Source: Chitinophagaceae bacterium (GTDB taxonomy: Bacteria; Bacteroidota; Bacteroidia; Chitinophagales; Chitinophagaceae). Taken from it: a DNA stretch of 5,531 bases. Positions within the stretch are counted from its first letter, which is position 1; every line of letters starts with the position of its first letter. The notes under the pieces were generated by a model. It did no database searches. It was not told the DNA's origin and saw only the letters and a list, made by a program, of their open reading frames with translations. Positions 1-5,531 of the stretch are shown one piece after another. The position numbers were made by a program, and so were the translations under genes. The DNA is taken from contig JADGPY010000448.1 in NCBI GenBank assembly GCA_017882205.1, forward strand, positions 1-5,531, given 5' to 3'.

Positions 1-1324
1 GGATCACTTCAGCAAAGGCGCCTCCAAGGTTAGGATCACTGCCACTTCCAAGTTCATCAATGAAAAACAATGTTTTGCCATTAGCATTTTCCATGAAATA
101 TTTCATGTTGCGCAGATGTGATGAATAGGTGCTGAGTTCGAACTCGAGGCTTTGTGTATCCCCAATGTGGATCATCAATTGCCTGAAAATTCCACATTCA
201 CTATCGGGACTACAAGGTACAAGAAGGCCACTCTGCAACATCATTTGAAGGAGGCCTACGGTTTTTAACGTGACTGTTTTTCCTCCTGCATTGGGGCCAC
301 TAATAACAAGGATCCGATTATTGTCGTTCAGGGAAATGGATACAGGGATGGTATGCTTATGTACCTTTTTATTGTATAAATATAATAAGGGATGAGTGGC
401 ATTTATGAGGTGCACTATTGCCTTGTCGTGTACTTTTGGACAATTGCCAATATAATCGATGGATAGTTTGGCCTTAGCTCTAATAAAGTCAAATTCTCCA
501 ACAATCTCATACCAGGTGTTTAATAACTCAGCGTAGATACTGAGTTTAGCAGTAAGAGCTTGCAGGATCCTGTTTACTTCCCTGCTCTCTTCATGCTCGA
601 GAGAAAAGACCTGGTTATTTAGTTCGGTGGTTTCTTCCGGTTCTATGAAGGAGGTTCTACGGCTATCGCTTTCGCCGTGGAGGATTCCTTTGATCATTCT
701 TTTTTGTTCTGCAAAAACAGCCAGAACTCTTCTCCCATTCATAAAGCTTTCTTCGATATCTGCCAGGTATCCTTCTTTATTTAATTTATTTACGATCCGA
801 TCGAAAAGTCTTCTTAGTTCATTTCTTTTTTTATATAACGCCATTCGGATCTTTGCAAGCTCTTCTGAAGCATCGTCTTTTACATTTCCATCCGGATCAA
901 GCACATCATCAATTAGTTCCGCAATGACACGTTCAAAATAAGTTTCTTTAATTACTAAAACGAGACCAGGATAGGCGAGTTTTCTTTCTTCATCAAACCA
1001 ACGAAACACCTGTTTCATGTGTTCGCACAATTTTTTTATCCGGATAAACTGATCTCCATCTAAAATGGCACCAGAGATCCCGATTAGTTTAAGTTCTCGG
1101 GTTAGATTAAATGAGGTTTCATCAGGAAAGTGAAGATGGCTCTCTATGATCAGTTTATATTCATATGCTTGTTGAAGCTGGGGTTCAATAAATTCCTTTC
1201 TTGTATGGATACGGAGTTGCTCAGCTTTTAAACGCGAATATTCCGTATTGCAATGAACCGCCAGCAACGTTTTGATTTTGTCAAACTCCAACTGTACTAC
1301 TGCTGATGCCGGAAATAATTTCAT
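1..1324 (-). CDS. mutS2: MutS2-family ATPase, N-terminal 441 codons (3' end outside window)
   Basis: MutS2 proteins are dimeric ATPases related to the mismatch-repair protein MutS but lacking its mismatch-recognition domain. Family members have been linked to control of recombination and, in Bacillus, to sensing collided ribosomes; the role in this lineage is unknown. Seen here: the protein starts MKLFPASAVVQLEFDKIK. An all-helical clamp/lever region follows, including the MutS2-typical stretch GILHGESDSRRTSFIEP (about residues 213-229) and a charged helix NNQVFSLEHEESREVNRIL (236-254). The ATPase domain comes next, with Walker A GPNAGGKT (343-350), the signature segment GDTQSLEFELSTYSSHL (388-404) and Walker B TLFFIDE followed by LGSGSDP (418-431). 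No MutS1 mismatch-binding domain is present. Walker A lies where full-length MutS2 of about 780 residues has it, so roughly 300 residues are missing, including any C-terminal Smr nuclease domain. The start is secure: an in-frame TAA lies at 1343-1345 with no ATG between. Oddity: the usual DEQS reads DTQS. Family assignment is confident; the exact role is not. Confidence 0.93.
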   Translation of the reverse strand, partial: MKLFPASAVVQLEFDKIKTLLAVHCNTEYSRLKAEQLRIHTRKEFIEPQLQQAYEYKLIIESHLHFPDETSFNLTRELKLIGISGAILDGDQFIRIKKLCEHMKQVFRWFDEERKLAYPGLVLVIKETYFERVIAELIDDVLDPDGNVKDDASEELAKIRMALYKKRNELRRLFDRIVNKLNKEGYLADIEESFMNGRRVLAVFAEQKRMIKGILHGESDSRRTSFIEPEETTELNNQVFSLEHEESREVNRILQALTAKLSIYAELLNTWYEIVGEFDFIRAKAKLSIDYIGNCPKVHDKAIVHLINATHPLLYLYNKKVHKHTIPVSISLNDNNRILVISGPNAGGKTVTLKTVGLLQMMLQSGLLVPCSPDSECGIFRQLMIHIGDTQSLEFELSTYSSHLRNMKYFMENANGKTLFFIDELGSGSDPNLGGAFAEVI

Positions 1325-1419
1325 CTTGTTGTTCAGAGTGTTTTAAAAAAACAGTGAGTATATTGTAGAATTAATATCGTTTATGTATTTAGTCAAATCA
1401 AAAATTTAAAAATAACAAA
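1325..1419. promoter_or_regulatory. Divergent promoter region between mutS2 and msrA
   Basis: This 95-bp AT-rich spacer lies between two divergent starts and must hold or border promoters for both genes. Bacteroidota sigma factors prefer TTTG near -33 and TAnnTTTG near -7. On the minus strand, TTTG (1397-1394) is followed after 20 bp by TAATTCTA (1373-1366), which matches four of the six fixed -7 positions, as a possible mutS2 promoter. On the plus strand, ATTG (1362-1365) is followed after 20 bp by TATTTAGT (1386-1393), only three of six, as a weaker msrA candidate. Neither box is convincing; the location is more certain than the exact elements. Confidence 0.35.
1400..1419 (+). promoter_or_regulatory. 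A-rich, Shine-Dalgarno-less translation start of msrA
   Basis: The 20 bases before the msrA ATG are almost entirely A and T, with A at -3, -6 and -12, and no GGAGG-like sequence. Bacteroidota commonly start translation with A-rich leaders instead of a Shine-Dalgarno pairing, so this supports both the chosen start and the taxonomic guess. An in-frame TAG at 1390-1392 excludes a longer protein. Confidence 0.5.
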
Positions 1420-1971
1420 ATGGAAACAAATATCGTGAATACTTCCATAGCCACCTTTGGCACAGGGTGCTTTTGGTGCACGGAAGCTGTATTTCAACAA
1501 TTAGAAGGTGTACTTTCGGTCACCAGTGGTTATAGCGGTGGGCATATTGAAAACCCAACGTATGAACAGGTATGTGATAAAAAAACCGGGCATGCAGAAT
1601 GCCTGAATATCGTTTATGATCCTACCAGGATTTCCTTTGATGATCTTTTAAAAGCTTTCTGGTATTCACATGACCCTACAACCCTTGATCGGCAGGGCAA
1701 TGATGTTGGTCCGCAATATCGAAGTGTAATATTTTACCATAATGATGAGCAGAATGAGAAAGCAAAAAAATACAAAGAGGAACTGGATAAAAGTGGAGCA
1801 TTTAACAAGCCAATTGTAACAGAGATATCTCCTTTCGAAAAGTTTTATCCAGCAGAAAATTATCATCAGAATTATTACCTGAATAATGGCGCACAGTCAT
1901 ATTGCTATTATGTGATAAAACCGAAAATAGAGAAATTTCAAAAGGTTTTTGCGGAGAAGCTGAAGAAGTAA
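1420..1971 (+). CDS. msrA: Peptide-methionine (S)-S-oxide reductase MsrA
   Basis: MsrA reduces the S-epimer of methionine sulfoxide, free or in proteins, back to methionine, with thioredoxin usually recycling the enzyme. All family motifs are visible in the 183 residues. The catalytic motif GCFWCTE carries the nucleophile Cys17, and a second cysteine is Cys20. Then come GYSGG (37-41), GHAE with the conserved Glu60, HDPTTLDRQGNDVGPQYRS (84-102) and FYPAENYHQ (142-150). A C-terminal YCYYVIKPK segment carries Cys162, the likely resolving cysteine. Cys52 and Cys61 are also present. There is no signal peptide, so the enzyme should be cytoplasmic, and no fused MsrB domain. Length matches single-domain MsrA proteins. 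It stands alone on its strand, divergent from mutS2 and convergent with the downstream lipoprotein gene, so it is probably monocistronic. The family call is certain from the motifs; assigning Cys162 as the resolving residue is inference. Confidence 0.97.
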   Translation: METNIVNTSIATFGTGCFWCTEAVFQQLEGVLSVTSGYSGGHIENPTYEQVCDKKTGHAECLNIVYDPTRISFDDLLKAFWYSHDPTTLDRQGNDVGPQYRSVIFYHNDEQNEKAKKYKEELDKSGAFNKPIVTEISPFEKFYPAENYHQNYYLNNGAQSYCYYVIKPKIEKFQKVFAEKLKK

Positions 1972-2074
1972 CTCAAGACTTTATATGCCAGATATCTTTA
2001 AAGAAATAAGGCTTGCTGGTTGTATCCATCTGGTGTGATGCGAAACGATGAAGGAAAAATGAGTGGTAATTAAT
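1972..2074. other. Convergent intergenic spacer, no clear terminator
   Basis: These 103 bp separate the msrA stop from the stop of the minus-strand lipoprotein gene. A terminator serving both genes is expected here. The only symmetric elements I see are a 10-bp palindrome TCTTTAAAGA (1995-2004) and a distant CCAGAT/ATCTGG inverted repeat (1988-1993 and 2028-2033) with a 34-base loop. Neither has the GC-rich stem and T-tract of an intrinsic terminator. No small gene is apparent. Confidence 0.5.
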
Positions 2075-3697
2075 TTATCTTTCAAATTTGGTTCTGCGTA
2101 GTTCGAGCAGATTCAGGCTATTAGGTATAAGCGATTTAACGTATGGGTGCAATAATCTTATCACCATGTCATACCATAGTGGAATTACGGGAGAATTGTT
2201 CATTACCAGCTGGTCTGCAACCTGGTAAATCCTTGCTCTTATAGAATCATTTTTTTCACTCAATCCTTTTTCATAGAGCACATCAAATTCTGCATTTTTG
2301 AATCGGGTATAGTTCGGCGGGGCAGGATTTTTACTATAGAAAACACTTAAATAATTTTCCGCATCGGGGTAGTCGGCGATCCAACTTCCTCTAAAAAACA
2401 ATGCTTCTGATTTGGCCGTTTGTTCAAGTAATAAGCTTTTTTGGATTGCTTCCACCTGCACCCTAATTCCAATTTGTTGTAACTCATTGGCGATATAACT
2501 TCCAAGATCAGCATATTGAGGAATGGTTAGTAATTTTATTTCCGGTAGGCCAATACCATTGGGAAAACCAGCTTCTGCTAATAACTGCAATGCTTTGGAT
2601 GGATCATAACGGTAACCGATAACTGCTGTTGAATCAAATGATGGTATACCTAGTGGTACAAACCCGCTTTCAGCCGGTGTGCCGATTGAATTTCTTACAT
2701 ATAGCATCATTCTTTTTCTATCTATGCCATAATTGATCGCCTGTCGGATTTTTTTATTTTTTAATGGAGAGTTCTTCACAATTTCATTCAGGGAATCAGA
2801 TAATATTCCCAGGTACTCAATATTAAGATATGGATGTTTGTTAAGTATGATCTTTCCTTCCCATTCTTTTCGTAACTCACCACTTTTAGTAAGGATCTCA
2901 TCTTTGAAGGAGGCATCAATGTCATTTATAAAGTCGAGCCTCCCCTGTTGAAATTCAAGAAACTCAGTAGCTTTGCTATCATAAAATGTGACCTTGACTC
3001 CATCCAGGTACGGTAATGCATATCCGCTGGTATCTTTTTCAAAATATTTTTCATTTTTAGCAAGGATCAAAGCCTGGCCTTCTTCCCAGGCAACATACCT
3101 GAATGGCCCTGTGCCACATGGATGCCTCCGAAAGTCCTTCCCATATTTTTCTACTACCTCATGTGGGATAATAGAACAATATTGCATACTTAAAATTCCA
3201 AGGATTGGATGGAATGGCTTTACTAATTTCAACTGGAAGGTAGAATCATCCAGGGCCTTAAATCCATGAATTGAATCAACCCTTCCATTGAAGATCCAGG
3301 CGCCGCTGCTAGCAGTACTTTTGTCCAGTATTCTTTTAAAGCTATACTCAACATCCGATGCCTTCATTAGCCTTCCTTTCCCTCCGGCAAAGGCATCGTT
3401 GTCGTGGAATTGCACATCTCTGCGCAAGTGAAAGGTAAAAGTGAGATTATCATCAGATATATCCCACCACTTTGCAAGCGATGGCACCATATGCAAACTG
3501 TCATCGGTTTCAACCAGGGTATTATACAATTGGTGAGCCACCCACATAACAGATTGGCTCTTGGCAAAAGCAGGATCAAGGGTTGCAATCCCGGATGATT
3601 CATTATAATGAAAGATATTGTTATTTTGGTGATGAGTGCCGCATCCCATCAAACAAAAAATTACAAGTAGTATCGTTGAACCGTTTTTTAACTTCAT
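2075..3697 (-). CDS. ABC-transporter solute-binding lipoprotein, family 5 (peptide-binding, OppA/DppA-like)
   Basis: Family-5 binding proteins capture oligopeptides, dipeptides or sometimes nickel and other ligands and hand them to an ABC permease. The 540-residue product begins MKLKNGSTILLVIFCLMGCG, a lipoprotein signal with lipobox LMGC and lipidated Cys19. The residues after Cys19 (GTHHQNNN) lack the acidic cluster that directs Bacteroidota lipoproteins to the cell surface, so a periplasm-facing anchor is more likely. Family hallmarks in order: TLDPAFA (39-45), the N-lobe segment LYNTLVETDDSLHMVPSLA (57-75), KASDVEYSFKRILD (112-125), CGTGPFRYVAWEEG (194-207), IRQAINYGIDRKRMM (317-331), SWIADYPDAENYL (438-450) and PVIPLWY (503-509). 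Length is normal for OppA/DppA. The ATG at 3697 is the only ATG after the preceding in-frame stop and gives a perfect signal peptide. No permease or ATPase genes lie in the window, so it is an orphan here. It is divergent from the M1 peptidase gene, which favours a peptide ligand. Specificity is inferred, not shown. Confidence 0.93.
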   Translation of the reverse strand: MKLKNGSTILLVIFCLMGCGTHHQNNNIFHYNESSGIATLDPAFAKSQSVMWVAHQLYNTLVETDDSLHMVPSLAKWWDISDDNLTFTFHLRRDVQFHDNDAFAGGKGRLMKASDVEYSFKRILDKSTASSGAWIFNGRVDSIHGFKALDDSTFQLKLVKPFHPILGILSMQYCSIIPHEVVEKYGKDFRRHPCGTGPFRYVAWEEGQALILAKNEKYFEKDTSGYALPYLDGVKVTFYDSKATEFLEFQQGRLDFINDIDASFKDEILTKSGELRKEWEGKIILNKHPYLNIEYLGILSDSLNEIVKNSPLKNKKIRQAINYGIDRKRMMLYVRNSIGTPAESGFVPLGIPSFDSTAVIGYRYDPSKALQLLAEAGFPNGIGLPEIKLLTIPQYADLGSYIANELQQIGIRVQVEAIQKSLLLEQTAKSEALFFRGSWIADYPDAENYLSVFYSKNPAPPNYTRFKNAEFDVLYEKGLSEKNDSIRARIYQVADQLVMNNSPVIPLWYDMVIRLLHPYVKSLIPNSLNLLELRRTKFER

Positions 3698-3726
3698 CTT
3701 TGAGTAAGAAAAAATAAATTTAGCGA
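3698..3726. promoter_or_regulatory. 29-bp divergent spacer with palindromic TAAATTTA
   Basis: Only 29 bp separate the starts of the binding-protein and peptidase genes, so promoters must overlap each other or the coding ends. The element TAAATTTA (3715-3722) is its own reverse complement and matches TAnnTTT of the Bacteroidota -7 box on both strands. Read on the plus strand it would place the transcript start at or next to the peptidase ATG, giving a leaderless or near-leaderless mRNA. Read on the minus strand it would leave a leader of about a dozen bases. No good TTTG -33 box sits at the right distance in either direction, so this remains a weak candidate. Confidence 0.25.
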
Positions 3727-5397
3727 ATGAAAAAGATAGTAGCCGCTTTTAGTTTTTCATTGTTCATTGTTAGCAGCCTTTTCTCGCAGAAGTTTACACA
3801 CGCTGATACTTTGCGCGGAAACTATGGACCAGGAAGAGACTGGTGGGATGCAACAAAGTACGATCTGCATGTAACATTTAATTTTGAAGATAGCACAATA
3901 AGCGGGTATAATGAGATGCAATTTAAGGTGTTAAAAAGGGGAGAGATTATGCAAATTGATTTACAGGAACCATTGAAACTGGATAGCGTAATTCTCCTTC
4001 ACAAATACCGTAAGAATAAGAATACCACAGTTGAGGATGAAAATCAGCTCTCCTTTAAAAAAGATGGAAACGCTTATTTTATTCCAGCTGTAGGTGGCTC
4101 AAAGGATGAATTAGTTTACCTTAAATTATATTATCATGGCAAACCTCTCATTGCAAAACGTCCACCATGGCTGCCAGGAGGATTGATCTGGAAGAGAGAT
4201 AAGCAAAATCGCCCCTGGGTAAGCATTGCTTGCCAGGGGCAAGGTGCGAGTGTCTGGTACCCCTGCAAAGATCACCAGGCTGATGAGCCAGACAGTGCAG
4301 AAATGCACATTACCTGCCCTGATACTTTAATGTGTGTTGGAAATGGAAACTTCCGGGGCAGGATAGAAAACGGGGATGGCACTGCAACGTATGATTGGGC
4401 TGTGGTAAATCCCATCAACAATTACTGCATCATTCCGTATATCGGGAAGTATGTCAACTTTCACGAAACGTATAAAGGTGAAAAAGGTGATCTCAACATG
4501 AATTATTGGGTGATTGACTATAATCTTGAGAAAGCTAAAAAGCAATTCCTTGATGCTCCCCGAATGATAAAAGCATTTGAACATTGGTTTGGCCCCTACC
4601 CTTTTTATGAAGATGGGTACAAGCTGGTAGATGCACCGCACCTGGGTATGGAACATCAAAGCGCCACTGCCTATGGCAATGGCTATAGGAATGGTTATGC
4701 CGGTAGGGATCTTTCTGGCAGTGGTTGGGGTTTGAAATGGGATTTTATTATTGTTCACGAAAGTGGGCATGAGTGGTTTGCCAATAATATTACAACGAAA
4801 GATATTGCCGACATGTGGGTGCACGAAGGCTTTACAGCGTATTCGGAAACACTCTTTACTGAATTTTACTATGGTAAAGAAGCTGCGGATGCCTACGTTA
4901 TTGGCACACGTAAACTCATTGATAATAAGGCCACGATCATTGGGACATACAACGTAAATGATGATCCCAGCGAGCGGAGTACCGATATGTATTATAAGGG
5001 TGCTAATATGTTGCACACCATAAGACAGGTAGTTAATAATGACGAAAAATTCAGAGCAATACTCAGGGGACTAAATAAAACATTTTATCACCAGACAGTC
5101 ACTTCTAAACAGATTGAGATCTACATCAGTAAGCAATCCGGTATTGATTTCTCCAAAGTTTTTGATCAATATCTCAGAACTGTCCAAATTCCTACATTGG
5201 AATACAAAATAAATAAAGGAATCCTATCTTATCACTGGTCTAACACGGTAAAGGGCTTTAATATGCCTGTGAAGGTTATGCTAACAAAAGACAAGTATAC
5301 CTTTATCTACCCAACAGAAAATTTTAAGGATGCAGAAATATCTATGGACGATTTGAAAATAGAGGAGAATTATTATGTATATAAGAACAAACTATAA
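3727..5397 (+). CDS. Secreted M1-family zinc metallopeptidase (aminopeptidase)
   Basis: M1 peptidases remove N-terminal residues from peptides using one zinc ion. The 556-residue product starts with a Sec signal peptide (MKKIVAAFSFSLFIVSSLFS, cleavage probably near residue 20) and has no lipobox, so it should act in the periplasm or outside the cell. The N-terminal beta domain covers about residues 40-240 and includes GQGASVWYPCKDHQADEPDS (171-190). The catalytic domain holds the exopeptidase motif as LGMEHQ (306-311), the zinc site HESGHEWF (344-351: His344, Glu345, His348) and third ligand Glu367 in WVHEGF, with exact HEXXH-X18-E spacing. Tyr422 in YYKGA matches the catalytic tyrosine. The C-terminus (about 487-556) looks like a short beta domain; the long helical domain of ERAP/PepN enzymes is absent and no type IX secretion tail is evident. 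An in-frame TAG at 3721-3723 makes the start certain. The usual GAMEN asparagine is histidine. All catalytic residues are intact; substrate preference is unknown. Confidence 0.96.
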   Translation: MKKIVAAFSFSLFIVSSLFSQKFTHADTLRGNYGPGRDWWDATKYDLHVTFNFEDSTISGYNEMQFKVLKRGEIMQIDLQEPLKLDSVILLHKYRKNKNTTVEDENQLSFKKDGNAYFIPAVGGSKDELVYLKLYYHGKPLIAKRPPWLPGGLIWKRDKQNRPWVSIACQGQGASVWYPCKDHQADEPDSAEMHITCPDTLMCVGNGNFRGRIENGDGTATYDWAVVNPINNYCIIPYIGKYVNFHETYKGEKGDLNMNYWVIDYNLEKAKKQFLDAPRMIKAFEHWFGPYPFYEDGYKLVDAPHLGMEHQSATAYGNGYRNGYAGRDLSGSGWGLKWDFIIVHESGHEWFANNITTKDIADMWVHEGFTAYSETLFTEFYYGKEAADAYVIGTRKLIDNKATIIGTYNVNDDPSERSTDMYYKGANMLHTIRQVVNNDEKFRAILRGLNKTFYHQTVTSKQIEIYISKQSGIDFSKVFDQYLRTVQIPTLEYKINKGILSYHWSNTVKGFNMPVKVMLTKDKYTFIYPTENFKDAEISMDDLKIEENYYVYKNKL

Positions 5398-5449
5398 TTG
5401 AATGCAACAAAGGAATAAATATCTCCCGTTCTGTAACTTCGGGTCTTAG

Positions 5450-5475
5450 TGCCTTTGTGGCAAAAAATATTTTTT
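5450..5475. repeat. Small hairpin plus AT palindrome, possible terminator or dispersed intergenic repeat
   Basis: About 50 bp after the peptidase stop, TGCC-TTTGT-GGCA (5450-5462) can form a four-base-pair hairpin. It is followed directly by the perfect 14-bp palindrome of six A, TA, six T (5462-5475). The T-run could support termination of the peptidase transcript, although the stem is short and the T-run does not follow it immediately. The sequence around 5445-5462 resembles phrases of the kind GTGCCTTTGTGGC that I associate with recurring intergenic sequences, but only one copy is present here. Its function is not established. Confidence 0.3.
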
Positions 5476-5477
5476 CG

Positions 5478-5531
5478 ATGTCACAGAAACGAAAGAAGAT
5501 CACAGTTCATAACCTTCCTCCGACAATAAAC
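5478..5531 (+). CDS. Possible start of a further gene (18 codons, runs off window)
   Basis: An ATG at 5478 opens a frame to the window edge, reading MSQKRKKITVHNLPPTIN. It is basic and unrecognised. Against it: the bases just before the ATG are TTTTTTCG, with no Shine-Dalgarno and no A at -3, which is a poor start context for this kind of organism. There is also no clear promoter. The minus strand of the same stretch could equally be the 3' end of a converging gene, with a frame ending LLSEEGYEL and a stop at 5500-5502. Too short to decide. Confidence 0.2.
   Translation, partial: MSQKRKKITVHNLPPTIN

Noticed and set aside
627..941. A 104-codon plus-strand open frame in the left part
   Set aside because: It is antisense to the MutS2 lever region. 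Its Ser/Phe/Leu-rich translation is what the reverse complement of a Lys/Glu-rich helical gene gives.
1988..2033. CCAGAT...ATCTGG inverted repeat and TCTTTAAAGA palindrome as a bidirectional terminator
   Set aside because: The stems are short, the loop of the first is 34 bases, and there is no adjacent T-tract, so chance is an adequate explanation.
2733..3603. Several small open frames (64-93 codons) on both strands inside the lipoprotein gene
   Set aside because: All overlap the family-5 binding protein, have low-complexity translations and no family resemblance.
4327..5016. A 229-codon open frame on the minus strand
   Set aside because: It lies wholly antisense to the catalytic half of the M1 peptidase, whose motifs are unambiguous. 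Its translation shows no coherent domain, and it is a by-product of codon usage on the other strand.
5500..5529. Minus-strand frame ending LLSEEGYEL then stop, as the 3' end of a converging gene
   Set aside because: Only nine residues are visible and other frames look equally plausible, so it cannot be supported as a feature.
1..5531. Mobile element, CRISPR array, tRNA, riboswitch or defence-system signatures
   Set aside because: No direct repeats with spacers, terminal inverted repeats, transposase or integrase motifs, or tRNA-like folds were recognised on reading both strands.

Overview
The window looks like an ordinary chromosomal stretch from a member of the Bacteroidota, most likely near the Chitinophagaceae or Sphingobacteriales. 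This is inferred from the AT-rich sequence, the lack of Shine-Dalgarno motifs before any start, an A-rich leader before msrA, and the sequence character of the proteins (a MutS2 with a GSGSDP Walker B region, and a secreted M1 peptidase with a GMEH motif). The genus cannot be fixed from the sequence alone.

Layout: positions 1-1324 (minus strand) hold the N-terminal 441 codons of a MutS2-family ATPase, which runs off the left edge of the window. A 95-bp divergent spacer separates it from msrA (1420-1971, plus strand), a methionine sulfoxide reductase A. After a 103-bp convergent spacer with no clear terminator comes a minus-strand family-5 solute-binding lipoprotein of the OppA/DppA type (2075-3697). 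Only 29 bp separate its start from the start of a secreted M1-family zinc aminopeptidase (3727-5397, plus strand). The last 134 bp contain a small hairpin, a perfect AT palindrome and possibly the first 18 codons of another gene, which is too short to identify.

How the genes fit together: msrA (repair of oxidised methionine) and mutS2 (DNA or ribosome quality control) are both housekeeping or stress functions, but they are divergently transcribed and need not be linked. The solute-binding lipoprotein and the M1 peptidase are a plausible functional pair. A periplasmic or envelope aminopeptidase would trim peptides, and an envelope-anchored peptide-binding protein would capture the products. 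No permease or ATPase genes accompany the binding protein here.

I found no mobile element, CRISPR array, RNA gene, toxin-antitoxin or defence system, and nothing that supports a new biological system. The points worth a second look are modest: the divergent peptidase/binding-protein arrangement, some active-site motif variants, and a possible dispersed intergenic repeat near the right edge.
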